Shown here piece after piece: positions 25,042 through 34,479 of a stretch of DNA of 64,000 nt. The stretch spans positions 77,054,698 through 77,118,697 of the forward strand of contig JAHLJT010003656.1 in the NCBI GenBank assembly GCA_031308135.1. Reading direction: 5' to 3'. A model generated the notes under the pieces. That model was not told the origin of the DNA, ran no database searches, and was given only the letters and a program-made list of their open reading frames with translations. Numbering within the stretch: the stretch's first letter is position 1; every line of letters begins with the position of its first letter. Position numbers and translations under genes: made by a program. The DNA is from Acheta domesticus (lineage: Eukaryota > Arthropoda > Insecta > Orthoptera > Gryllidae).

Positions 25042-26292
25042 TTTCCCCATCCACCGGGGAAAGATCACCGCCATTTCCAGCGATAAAAACATGCATTACA
25101 GTTACGGAACTACTGTTGCGGCACTACAGATACGGGACCTCAGCTGTTGACGCGTCCGGAATCACTAATCAAGCAATTAAAATAGAAATTTCACCACTGC
25201 ATTGCAGGTGTGGCGCCGGGCACGGGGGCGCTGCTGGCCCGCGACGCGACCGAGTGCCGCCTGCTGTGGGTGGCGCGGCGCGGGCCGGTGGTGTACCGCG
25301 CGCCACCCATAGCAGGCGCTAGTCGCCAATGCGGAGGGCGCCATCATGTCCATGCGCATTCTTCAAGCTTTCACACCTTTTTATTAAATAAATATATTCT
25401 GTTTACTATTACACTTGCGATCTGTCACAAGTTACGGCACTAATGAACTTATACTGCGATTTTTGTATCTTTGCCTCGCAAGGGCCGTCTTCACCATGGA
25501 ATATGTCACGGTATTTCGCGACGTTCTCAGTCGTGCCGCCAGGTATCACATTATCGCGACCGTATCAAGCAGTGCTTGCGATCATGCGACTTCTAGCGGT
25601 ATGACGGAGAAAGACGCGAAATGCCCTGTGTTATTCCAACGTGGCTATAGGGGCTTGAGGGGCAGACTTAGAAATATCGTACTTTAGCTGTCGACGCGCC
25701 CGAAATCACTAATTAATCAAGCAATTATACTGCGATTTTCGTTACTTGCCCCTGACAGGAATCAGCTGTTTCGCTGCCATCCAATCGGGAACTTATATTT
25801 CGCGGTAGTGACGTCACTAAAGCTCCCGACTGGATGACACCGTCACCAGCTGTTTCCTGTCAGGGACACAGTTACGAAAATCGCAGTTTAAAACAGGAAT
25901 TTCTGCACCGAATTGCAGGCGCGGCGCCGGGCCCGGGGGCGCTGCTGGCCCGCGACTCGACCGAGTGCCGGCTGCGCGCGGGCGACTACCGCCTGCTGTG
26001 GGTGGCGCGGCGCGGGCAGGTGGTGTACCGCGCGCGGGCGCTGGCGAGGGCGCGCGCCACCCACCGCGCGCTGTGCCGGCGGCGCGCCGCGCGCTGCGCC
26101 CGCTGGTGCGCGGCGTGGGCGCGCCGCCACGTGACCCGCGCGCAGCACTGCGCCTGCCTGCGCTGGCTGCTGGGCGGCGGCGCGCGCCTCGCCGCGCACC
26201 CGGCCGACGCCGCGCGCCCGCCCTACCGCGCCTACAACCGCTACCTGCTGCGCGCCTCCGCCGCCACCACCGGCTCGCCCACCCTGGAGTGA
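15260..26292 (+). CDS. Sin3: Sin3-like transcriptional corepressor scaffold (five visible coding exons)
   Basis: Coding exons are 15260-16204, 18046-18362, 19035-19839, 24103-24682 and 25919-26292. They total 3021 nt (1006 codons plus stop TGA), with matching phases at every junction (0, 2, 0, 1). The chain has, in order, a PAH1-type domain, a linker, a PAH3-type domain, the HDAC-interacting domain with [29 protein letters not shown] and [12 protein letters not shown], and the C-terminal Sin3 domain. Sin3 proteins scaffold the nuclear Rpd3/HDAC deacetylase complex through this central domain. PAH2, the usual docking site for Mad-type repressors, is absent, and the chain is shorter than typical Sin3A. 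The first exon has no start codon, so the 5' end is incomplete. The two last exons are extremely GC-rich. I infer a divergent paralogue rather than the main Sin3 gene. Confidence 0.88.
16239..16466. mobile_element. hAT-type MITE with perfect 8-bp target duplication
   Basis: The terminal inverted repeats are CAGTGTTGTCAAGGTC and, at the other end, GACCTTGACATCACTG. The flanking target duplication TTTTAAAT is exact (16231-16238 and 16467-16474). The element is 228 bp and non-coding, and lies in the Sin3-like intron about 35 bp after the donor. Confidence 0.88.
17705..17964. mobile_element. Palindromic MITE
   Basis: Two arms of about 125 bp (17705-17827 and 17838-17964) are near-perfect reverse complements: atcaattatgttggtccatc at one end and its complement at the other, with tttcggaaattactggtt towards the centre. 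It has almost no loop. It lies in the Sin3-like intron. Confidence 0.85.
18046..18362 (+). CDS. Sin3: Sin3-like exon with first half of the HDAC-interacting domain
   Basis: Contains [37 protein letters not shown] and [20 protein letters not shown], all hallmark blocks of the Sin3 HID. It ends CCC AG|gtgaga (phase 2) and joins GGAA of the next exon to give [15 protein letters not shown]. An in-frame alternative acceptor exists at 18057. Confidence 0.9.
19035..19839 (+). CDS. Sin3: Sin3-like exon with remainder of the HID
   Basis: Acceptor TTACACAG; the exon opens with [17 protein letters not shown] and continues through [34 protein letters not shown] and [16 protein letters not shown], each matching the order of blocks in Sin3. 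It ends at CAG|gtaagc in phase 0. The open frame runs on past the donor into a SINE, which is an artefact. Confidence 0.88.
19896..20241 (+). mobile_element. Full-length tRNA-derived SINE
   Basis: A-box-like tggtgtagcggttagcgtaa at about 19907 and B-box-like gggttcaaacccgatc at about 19948 form a tRNA head. The body is shared with three other copies, and the tail is an ATTCA pentamer repeat (about 20221-20241). It is in sense orientation in the Sin3-like intron, 57 bp after the donor. Confidence 0.85.
20889..22310 (+). mobile_element. Tc1-like transposon with decayed transposase
   Basis: Terminal repeats resemble each other: cataaaaaaactgcacccc on the left and, complemented, cataaaaaagctgcaccc on the right. 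The frames between give a Tc1-type transposase in pieces. The first is a helix-turn-helix N-terminus at 21124-21297 ([32 protein letters not shown]). A middle part with [12 protein letters not shown] lies near 21590, and a C-terminal part with [10 protein letters not shown] near 21860. The last piece, [14 protein letters not shown], replaces the usual SPDLSPIENVWSIM. Several frameshifts and stops mean it is not active. Confidence 0.85.
21124..22178 (+). pseudogene. Tc1-type transposase pseudogene
   Basis: The paired DNA-binding helices and the DDE catalytic segments (DESRF near 21600, QQDNARPH near 21862, PIEK near 21960) are recognisable but lie in different frames. It ends with [15 protein letters not shown], typical of the family C-terminus. 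It is in the same orientation as the host gene and lies wholly within its third visible intron. Confidence 0.8.
22690..23752. repeat. Inverted pair of SINE-like repeats
   Basis: The left arm (about 22690-22985) and the complement of the right arm (about 23445-23752) match in order: gttgtcactgacg / gatgtcactgcag, ggtcctagggttcgag / ggtcctggggttccag, ttttgacactggct / tttcgacactggct, ccaggcgaatgc and acttacatgcactac. The ggttcgagttcc motif looks like a Pol III B box, so these are probably two tRNA-derived repeats in opposite orientation, about 460 bp apart. Confidence 0.65.
23790..24072 (-). mobile_element. tRNA-derived SINE next to a splice acceptor
   Basis: Same family as the copy at 19896, inserted antisense. 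The A-box complement is visible at about 24040-24062 (acgctgaccgttataccat). The head ends about 30 bp before the acceptor of the Sin3-like exon at 24103. The B-box region is partly deleted. Confidence 0.75.
24103..24682 (+). CDS. Sin3: Sin3-like exon with first part of the C-terminal domain
   Basis: Acceptor gtgcgcAG. The translation matches the Sin3 C-terminal domain in order: [63 protein letters not shown] and [17 protein letters not shown]. Poly-Gly and poly-Ala stretches replace acidic linkers of other Sin3 proteins. GC content is extreme, about three quarters or more. It ends GATG|gtacgt in phase 1. The long Arg-rich frames on the other strand are shadows. Confidence 0.82.
24934..24999. 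repeat. Perfect 23-bp hairpin
   Basis: 24934-24956 and 24977-24999 are exact reverse complements (outer word cagacactaatatcag). The 20-nt loop itself contains tcgctatgtagcga. It lies in the last Sin3-like intron. It may be the core of a small palindromic element. Confidence 0.85.
25009..25039. repeat. (AAT)n microsatellite
   Basis: About ten TAA/AAT units directly after the hairpin. Confidence 0.9.
25208..25443 (+). pseudogene. Partial duplicate of the Sin3-like terminal exon
   Basis: The acceptor context (cattgcAG) and the start, [16 protein letters not shown] then [14 protein letters not shown], duplicate the last exon at 25919. Seven codons are missing after ECR, and the similarity ends at about 25305. 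About 75 bp of upstream intron is duplicated too. From the phase-1 donor at 24682 the frame remains open to a TAA at 25443, so an alternative terminal exon of 78 codons is possible. That ending would lack the conserved C-terminus, so a pseudo-exon is more likely. Confidence 0.7.
25452..25683. mobile_element. TA-type MITE
   Basis: The left end tactgcgatttttgta and interior atggaatatgtcacggtatt are shared with 33147-33399. The right end is more decayed. It lies between the two copies of the duplicated exon. Confidence 0.75.
25728..25888. mobile_element. TA-type MITE with paralogous empty site
   Basis: 161 bp with ends tactgcgattttcgttac and, complemented, aactgcgattttcgtaac, flanked by TA on both sides. 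The duplicated intron segment at about 25165-25185 lacks it (aagcaattaaaatag), giving the uninterrupted site and supporting a TA duplication. It is related to 53980-54155 (caatcgggagctta). Confidence 0.88.
25919..26292 (+). CDS. Sin3: Sin3-like terminal coding exon
   Basis: Acceptor aattgcAG; joining in phase 1 gives [18 protein letters not shown]. It continues with [42 protein letters not shown] and [14 protein letters not shown], which track the last block of the Sin3 C-terminal domain. It stops with TGA at 26290-26292. GC content is extreme and the Arg and Ala content is high. A possible ATTAAA polyadenylation signal is near 26418. Confidence 0.82.
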
Positions 26293-27745
26293 GAGGCGGC
26301 ACCTGTCAAGAAATGTTGGTTTCCGCCACAAATGGAACAAGAATTCTTTGTTTAAAAAATGCGAGCGTTGGTCTCTAGCCAAAGATGCAAGGCCCCCCGC
26401 GAAAGTGTGGGCAATGTGATTAAACCGATGAGAGGAAAGATGTGCGACGAAACGAAATTCTGCAACGATTCGAAATATTATTTTCTGTTTTGTGACGGAT
26501 CGAAGGTGATAACGATTAACGAAAATTTATTTTTTCTATTTCGTTTCATTCGAAACGTCTCAAAATAGTAATATGTTCGTTATTTTCTAGAATCCAAACA
26601 CAACATGTGAATTTGCCTCTATTTCGTTTCCTTTCGAAATAGTAACGTGTTTGTTTGTTTTTTCTATTTCGGTTCATTTCGAAACGTCACGAAATAGAAG
26701 AGGTGGTTGTTCTTCAGCACCTGCCAGGGTGAGGTGCGATGAAAAGAATGACGGAATTCTGCAATGATTCCCCACGCAAATGGTATTTTCTGTTTTGTGA
26801 CAGATCGAAACGAAACTTAACGAAAATGTATTTCTTTTATATATTTCGTTTCATTTCGAAATGTTTCAAAATACACAGCAATGCGTGTATTCAGAATATA
26901 TACATGTATTACTGTGTACAAAGTAGATGTGCCAGGGAGTGAGAGGTGGCGACTGCTCTTTGGCACCTGCCAGGATGCGGTGCGACGAAACGTTATGAAC
27001 GACGGAATTCTGCAACAATTCTAAACGCACATGTCATTTTCTATTTTGTGACGAATACTTAACAAAAATTTCTTTTTTCCATTTCGTTTCATTTCGAAAT
27101 GTCTCGAAATGCACAATAGGTAATACACACATATATATACACACACATCTATACATGTATATATTCCTATTTCGGTTAATTTCGAAACGTCACGAAATAG
27201 ATCCGTCACGGAGTGAGAGGTAGCGCCGGCTCTTCGGCACCTGTCGGTTGGCGGTGCGATGAAACGAAAAGAATTGCGGAATTCTGCAAAGATTCGAAAC
27301 GCAAATGTTATTTTCTGTTTTGTGATGGATCGAAACTAAACGAAAATCCACTCGGGATTGAGGGGCGGCAGCTCTTCGGCACCTGCTTTGTGTGGTGCGA
27401 CGCAAGGAAACTCGTCGGAACGCGAATGTTACTTTCTAGCTATCTTGTGACGCATCAAAACGAAACTTGACGAACATTTACTTCTTTTTTCTATTTCGTT
27501 TTATTTCGAATCGTTTCGAAATACGTTCGTTATTTGCTAGAATCAAAACATCTAGACTTTCTTAATCTCGATTCATTTCCAAACGTCACAAATAGAAAAT
27601 AATGGATGTGTTATTTTCAATTTGGTGACAATTCGAAACGAAACATGTAGAATTTTTTTTCGGTTTTGCTTCAAAGCATTACGAAACAGAAAAACAGTAT
27701 ATTACTTACGTTATGAAATGAAGGGAAAATGTTAATTTTCGTCAC
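26285..27745. repeat. Degenerate tandem repeat, unit about 140-270 bp
   Basis: Units share, in order, ggagtgagaggtggcg, ctcttcggcacctgcc, ggtgcgatgaaacg, ggaattctgcaa, ttattttctgttttgtgac and atttcgtttcatttcgaaa. Unit starts are visible near 26285, 26700, 26937, 27210 and 27354. The first unit overlaps the Sin3-like stop codon. Confidence 0.75.
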
Positions 27746-27776
27746 GAAATAGGAAATGAATCTTTTCGTTTGTTTG

Positions 27777-27865
27777 AAAACATGTGAACGTTTATCTCTA
27801 GCCAAAGATCAACGCCACCCGCAAAAATGTGTGCAATGTATTTAAAGCGATGTGAGAAAACATAT
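27777..27865. repeat. Second copy of the 26355-26445 segment
   Basis: tctctagccaaagat followed by a gccacccgcaaaa-type stretch and gtgtgcaatgt repeats the order seen at about 26370-26420, so the tandem array and its flank were duplicated together. Confidence 0.6.
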
Positions 27866-28009
27866 ACAGTCGTCAACACCGCCACCCTCGGAAATGTGTA
27901 GGATGGACAGTCACAAGACCTGGATCGTTTCTGATATCGTTGAGCCATTTTCCTCATCGTATTTCTTTTAATTTGCACAATGTATACCAATATTAATGCA
28001 AAACAATAG

Positions 28010-28590
28010 CATGTGATCAGTCTCGACGTCGCTCACATTATCAATTATGGCCGACAGCGAAACTCACGTTAGAGACGGTCGTCAAGGCGAGAGTTAAAGC
28101 TTTTCAAAATGGAGACCAAAATTACTTTTCGATGTCACTTACACTACGATTACGGCCAACAACGAAACTTTAAACAACAACAAAAAGCTTTAAACGCATC
28201 GTCAAGGTGTGTGTTAGAACTTTGCAAAATGCAGACAAATATTGTTTGGTCTCGAGTCATATTATACTCTCTGGGTCTGAGTAGCATATGATCGCTCTCG
28301 ACATCGCTCATATGCCAATCACGGCCGACAGAGATACTCACATTAGAGAGGATCGTCAAGGCGAGAGTTACAGCTTTTCAAAATGTAGACAAAAATTATT
28401 TTAGTCTCGATATCACTTACACTTCGATTACGGCCGACAGCTAAACTTACTTTAAACGCATCGTTAAGGAGTGTGTTAGTTTAAAAAAAAAAGACAAATA
28501 TTACTTTTGTCGTTTAGCATGACCGACATCACTCACACGCCGATCACGAAACGTTTTTTTAGACGCATCGTCGACACGTACGTTGTAGCG
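28010..28590. repeat. Tandem repeat, about 110-bp monomers in roughly 280-bp dimers
   Basis: Monomers carry cgacatcgctcacat, a tacggccgacag core, a cgcatcgtcaaggcg segment and agcttttcaaaatg. Two monomer types alternate (starts near 28016, 28125, 28292 and 28405), with a partial fifth near 28520. Confidence 0.7.
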
Positions 28591-29313
28591 AATGAAGGTT
28601 TAAGCGTAAAAACACGAAACCTGCATGAGAAAATCTCCGTCATGCGCAATACACAAGGGTAGAACTGTTTATTTACATGGAATTGTTTCAAGCGCACGAA
28701 GCTCATGTGCGCCTAATGCATTGGAAGAACTCGGGTTCTCGCCTCGAAAAAACTTTCCAATCCCATCTTTAAAGTAACTTAAGTCAGAACATCAAAACAT
28801 GTAGGTCTTTTCTTGTTGTTTATTGAATAGAAAAGTTTTATTTTAAAATGTTATGAAAAACATGTAGAAATGTAGTATTTATGTAGATTGAATGACTAGT
28901 GAACCCCTTTGGTACTATTGCTAGTCTTAGACCGCAACCAAAAATTAAAACTGTTTTCATTAAATGTATACATGTTTAAATATTGTGTTCAAGTTATCAA
29001 TAATTGTTTCTATGAAGTTTGTTTTAATAGGTAAGTTGTGTGTTGTATTTAAATACCTATTGTCTACCTCAAGTGATTTCAGTATACATAGTTAAGTAAA
29101 AATCAAACGCATTATGTTTTCTTTGAAATCCTTGTTGTGAAGTTAATTAATAAATCTAAATAAACAAAAATGAATCATTGAAATGTATGTACATGCATAA
29201 ATTCCAAATGAGTGCACCAGATTGAATAATTCTTTTTGTGTGTGTTCGTTATTGTTAGGACAAGGTTTGTACAAAAATAATTTTAAAAAATCGATCAGAA
29301 CATTTTTTTGAAA
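28591..29313. other. AT-rich intergenic DNA, nothing recognised
   Basis: No coding, RNA or repeat signal was recognised. Confidence 0.5.
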
Positions 29314-29809
29314 TCTAATATATAAAAATCAATGTTTGTGGATTTGTGTTTAATGCACTGCCGATCCATGGATGAATACTTATGAAGTATTTATCCATGG
29401 CCATACCATTCAAACGATTGTCAACTTATTGCTTACACTTGTGGGAAGAACATAGGCAAAGTACAATTATTGTAACTCCACTAGATGGTGCTGCAGCACA
29501 AGAGTTAAATGCAATTACCAATCCACCTGAGCTTTATTGTTGCTAGGCATTGCCAAGTAACACGGGGTGAGGTCAAGGAGGACAAGAGGAGTGGGCTGCG
29601 CAAGCTGATGAGAGGAGAGGGACAAAGAGACACACAGGAGACGAGAGACAGAGGGGAAAGGAGATACAGAGAGTGGGGAATATGAGAGGGGAGAAAAAGA
29701 AGGGGAAAGAGAGAGAGGAGGAAAAAGACAGAGGTGGGAAAGAGAAAGGGGAGAAGAATATTTCAACAATTATTTCTTCTGCAGCAGCAACACGCCAGGT
29801 ACCAACTAG
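29314..29809 (+). mobile_element. Putative non-autonomous Helitron
   Basis: It starts TCTAATATATAAAAATCAAT after an A and ends accaaCTAG before a T, which fits Helitron insertion between A and T. The interior carries a long GA-rich run (about 29580-29755). No 3' hairpin as clear as that of the 59711-60821 element was found. Confidence 0.5.
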
Positions 29810-30835
29810 TATGTACTAAATCCCTATACAAGTGCATTTTAATTGAATATAAACTCGCGGCTTGTGATAGTAGGCATTGTGTGTTAATTTATACCTCAGT
29901 ACACTGATATTGCTAGATCAGTTTGGAGAATTCTCCTTTAGATTATTATTTCACAAACAGAATATTGTAAAGCTACCCAACTAACAAATGTTGTATCTAT
30001 TAAGGTTAATATGATCGCGAATGTGAATACTCAATGCACATGCCTATTCCCAATGTTTTATCAAATTGAAATTTCAAAATAATATAGTTGGGGTTACAAC
30101 AACTTTTATTTCAAACACTGGTGGACAAAGGGATTTAGTTTAAGAACAGAGACAACGGTCAAGTCAGTAAATACATTCTACCCAGAAAAGGGTCATATAA
30201 TCTGTTTCTTTGAATATGTATACACCCACGCACTCGTTAAAACTCAACCTCCTAGACCCTCTGCTAACTCCAGGAGGCCTGAAAAAACATTTTTCTGACT
30301 TCTTTTGTTTTAAAACTTCTTTGTCAACAGCATGATGCAGTATTTATTTACGTTAAAAACAGTTTAAAACTGTGTGTGATGAGAGAAGTGAAAATTGAGC
30401 ATGTTTTCATAATTCTGTGATCTCTATCTTAAACCATATTCTAGTCGAATTTTGAAAACAGAAAAATGAGCGTGGTTGTGTTTTGTTTTTTTTTTCCCCA
30501 AGTTTTGTTGACAAAAATTTGCTCCTAAATAATAAAACATATTTTCAAAGGTAAATTAACTATAAATTTGTGCCCTTAACCCTCATCATGTTCTTCATGA
30601 AAGAAGAATACTTTTTGCTGCGACAACATGGAAAACGATAATTTGTATAACTATATTTCCCACTGAAATTCAGAAGACGTGCACAAAACATGAAGTTACA
30701 TTTATGTCCAGAAGCAAAAACAAGGGACCATCTCAGCATTTGCTCAAAGGATCAGGGAAACTCAACGAAAAACCTGATCGAGATGGGGCCATCAACCAAG
30801 AAGCTGTGGTACAGTACTTGTTACAGGTTCTTTAG
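29810..30835. other. AT-rich intergenic DNA, nothing recognised
   Basis: No gene, RNA or clear repeat was recognised. Confidence 0.5.
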
Positions 30836-31640
30836 AATTATACAGTCCAAATGATAAATCATTAAATTAACTATCATTGTTAAAATTAATGTTACTTTCC
30901 TTTTATGCTCCGTATAGTCTCGAATTATATAGAAACAGTTTTGCAGCAAAAAAGATTTTACTTGGGACTTAAACTTTTCTATTGAATTTAATCGTTTAAT
31001 GTCTTCTGGCAAAGTGTTGTAGAGTAATGTACATGAATTGTATGTGAATTTTTTGTAGTGAGCTGTTGATACTGCCACCTGATGAATATGATTACTACGT
31101 CGTGTGTTATACTTATAGACATCAGCGTTTGCTGAAAAAATATTCTCCCGCCCTTAAGGAAGTCATTTTTGACAAAAACTACTGATTTGTACATCGGGAG
31201 ACAAGGTAATGGTAAAATTCCTAGATTAATAAAGAGAGACTTACAAGAAGCACGTGGGTGGGATTTGCTTATTATTCATACAATTCTTTTTTGTTATCTG
31301 AAAGTCTGGGAGCTATAAGATGTGTTTCTTCAAAATATTATGCCATATCTCAAGTAGGAAATGTACATTCGCAAAATATGAAGCAGTATGAAGGCTGATG
31401 GAATTTGAAAGAATTCTGAATGCGTAGCATAATGAACTTAATTTTGTGTTCAATTCATTTAAGTGGGCATTCCATTTGAGGTTTGACTGAATTGATAGGC
31501 CTAAAAATGTTGTTACTTTAACATCAGTCAATGGTGCACCGTTCATTTTCAATGGAGTACAGAATTGTTTATTTGAAATAGAAATCTGCATTGAAACAGT
31601 TTTCTTTTCATTTACAATTAACATTTCCATATTAACAACA
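30836..31640 (-). pseudogene. CR1/Jockey-like LINE, C-terminal part of reverse transcriptase ORF
   Basis: Contains the post-catalytic RT motifs: LIVNEKKTVSMQIS, then TFLGLSIQSNLKWNAHLNEL and CYAFRIL. A typical tail follows, with FTYNSCTLLYNTLPEDIKRL and FKSQVKSFLLQNCFY. Frameshifts break it. It is the continuation of the ORF at 34480-35210 on the same strand, separated from it by the 31640-34460 insertion. Confidence 0.7.
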
Positions 31641-32698
31641 ACAATAATGATATAATTAATAATACAAATTTTAATAATTTACTTAATTAATTTCTTCCAT
31701 TGTTCTCTATTGTAGCTTTCATCTTCGTTTATACCTTTTTCTTGCCATACATTTACAATTTCTTGTTTCCATAATACAGGTGGTCTTCCACGTTTCCTTT
31801 TTCCACTTGGTTCCCAATAAAACACTAATTTGGGTGATCTCCATTCTTCCATTCTTTTTATGTGTCCGAACCAGGTTAGCCGTTTTTTATTTATATATTC
31901 TATGATCGAATGTGATATATTCATATTTTTCCTAATAATTTCATTTCGAATTTTGTCCTTTCTTGAAATTCTTGAAGATCGTCTCCAATAATCCATTTCA
32001 GTTGTCAATAATCTTTGTTTTAACTGTGAATTTAAAGTCCAAACTTCTGAACAATAAGTCAAGATACTTCTAATTATCGTTTTAAATATTTTAATTTTCA
32101 TCTCTTTTTTGATACTTTTATCCCATAAAATACTATTTAAAATTGAAATCGTTCTTTTTCCTGAATTTATTTTTGACCAAATTTCTGTAAACTGTTTTCC
32201 ATCATTTGTAATTTTAATTCCCAAGTACTTATATTCCTTTGTGTGTATAATTTTCCCCATGTCTTCTTCTAAAACCAAATCTCCCATTGTCTCCAATTAC
32301 CATATATTTAGTTTTCTCCATATTCACTTTCAGACCCCACTTGTCATATTCTTAAATTAATTTTCTAGTCATAAATTCTATATCATTCAAATCCTGTGCT
32401 ATTATCAACTGATCATCAGCAAATTGTAATGTATAAATTGTGCATTCATTTATTGGTAAACCCATTTTATTACATTTTTTCTTCCAAATTTTCAAACAGT
32501 TTTCAATATAAATTTTAAATAACATAGATGATATACAACATCCTTGACGTAATCCTTTATTCGCTACAAAACCAGCTGATAAAAATTTTCCAATTTTTAT
32601 TTTCGAAAATGAATTTTTATACAATTCTTGGATGGATTTCACTAAAACTGGATTAATATTACTTGTATTCAACGCATCCCATAATTTGATCAACGGTA

Positions 32699-33443
32699 TT
32701 ACTCGTTCACTTTACATTTGCAGACGGAGCGCTGCGATCTGTTTACATGAGGTCACCGCCGACTGAATGAGAAACGCGCGTCTGCAGTTTATACTGACCG
32801 TTTAATATGATATAGATGGCGGTGAGCAGCACACAGAACCCCGGCGGGGCAAGAACATAACCATTAAGCAGTAGAAAAGTGCAAAATAGAAATAAAAATA
32901 TTGTACGTGAATGTTGTGAATAGCGTGTGGTGTGATTTATTTTATTGTATATTATCTTAATCATTTAAGAGCACGACTCCAGCTCACTGCCAGAAAGGCA
33001 TAATTCGCCAGCTGTGTCCGTACTATGGACTCCGTAGCGCTTGTGCTGCCTTCGGAGACAGCTCATTGGTCAGATGCTGATTGACATCGGGGCCATTCGT
33101 GTATTCTCGGTTGTGTGTTCGGGCCTTCGCTTTCAAAACAACATTATACTGCGATTTTTGTAGGAAGAGCTCTCAAGATAACTCAAATCCCATCTTCGCG
33201 ATGGAATATGTCACGGCATTTCGTATCATTCACAGTCGTTCCGCTAGAATTCACACGATCGCGACCGTATGAAGCAGTGCTTGCGATCATGCGACTTCTA
33301 CCGGCAAGACTGAGAAAAGACGCGAAATACCGTGACATATTCCATCGCGAAGATGGGATTTGAGTTATCTTGAGAGCTCTTCCTACAAAAATCGCAGTAT
33401 AGTTCCTAATTCTGCCGTGTGCAAATGTAAAGTGAACGAGTAA
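32699..33443. mobile_element. 745-bp DNA element with 24-bp perfect TIRs and TA duplication
   Basis: 32699-32722 and 33420-33443 are exact reverse complements (outer word ttactcgttcactttac). TA flanks both sides. Removing the element and one TA restores the RT frame across AYDSV-PLIKL, proving where it inserted. No transposase is encoded. It contains the MITE at 33147-33399. Confidence 0.9.
33147..33399. mobile_element. TA-type MITE with terminal repeats of over 60 bp
   Basis: Ends tactgcgatttttgtagg on both strands. About 70 bp of each end match perfectly in inverted orientation, so this is the youngest copy in the window. The target duplication is TA (33145-33146 and 33400-33401). Confidence 0.9.
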
Positions 33444-34479
33444 TACACTATCATAAGCTTTTTCCATGTCAATAAATACTAAATGAAGAGGTTGTGCTCG
33501 AACTACTTTTTTTGCAATAATTTCTTGTAAGCAAAATATATGATCTATTGTAGATCTGCCTGCTCTAAATCCTGCCTGTTCTTCTGCATCCCTAAAATCA
33601 TTTTCCAAAAAATACTTAATAATTTTTCCATATACTCTGCTATATATACTGGTGACAGTAATACCTCTGTAATTTTTACATTCATCTCTCCTGCCTTTTT
33701 TATGTATCACTGAAATGTAACCTATCTTCCAATCTTCTGGTACTGTTTCTCCATTTAAACATTTTTCAAATAAATCTCTTAACAAGTTATGTAATTTATC
33801 AGTACCATATTTTAATAACTCTGCTGGAATTCCACCTACACCCGTCGCTCTTCCATTTTTTAATGATTTAATCGATTTCTTCACAATTTCGATATCTACA
33901 GTAATGTAGCTATTATCAACATTATGCATATTTCTTGTGTTATCTAAATATTCTTCTCTGGTTTCTGATAATAATTCTTGGAAATACTTTTCCCATGCTT
34001 GAATATCGATATATTGAATATGTTCATTTTCCCTGGAATTTTTCCTAAATTTCTTAATAATTTTCCATGCTTCTGTACTTCTCCTTCCGCCAATAAAATT
34101 TTCTATTTTTTGACACATGTTATTCCAATTTAAATTTTTAATATCTGCTACTTTTTTTCTAACCTTAGCTTGTTGCGCCTTAAATTCTATTTTATCTTGA
34201 ATTTCTTTTGTATTTAACCATTTTAAATATTTTTCTTTCTTTTTTCTGACCTCATTTTCTATCTCTTCATTCCAATAATAAAGTAATTTTGATCTGGGAG
34301 AATTATGACAGATACCGAGATCTTCTTTCGCCGAATCATGTAAACAACTTAATATTCGTTGGTACTGTTCTTCAGTGGAATTGTATGTAATGTTCGCTAG
34401 CTTTTCGTCTAAACGTTTTTTATAAAGAAATACATTTCATCTTCAAAACATTTTAAATCGTATTTTGTAATATTAATTT

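Larger units (their letters stand above)
31640..34460 (-). pseudogene. Non-LTR retrotransposon RT ORF, interrupted
   Basis: From high to low coordinates: a palm start (KSLKNGRATGVGGIPAELLK), then VIHKKGRRDECKNYRGI, then GFRAGRSTIDHIFCLQEI and IDMEKAYDSV. After the DNA insertion at 32699-33443 it resumes with LIKLWDAL, GLRQGCCISSMLF and FADDQLIIA. The C-terminus has a RLTWFGHIKRMEEWRSPK block and a GKRKRGRPP motif, as in many arthropod endonuclease-RT proteins. The catalytic FADD box is intact. Clade assignment is left open. The 5' part beyond about 34440 is missing. Confidence 0.78.
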
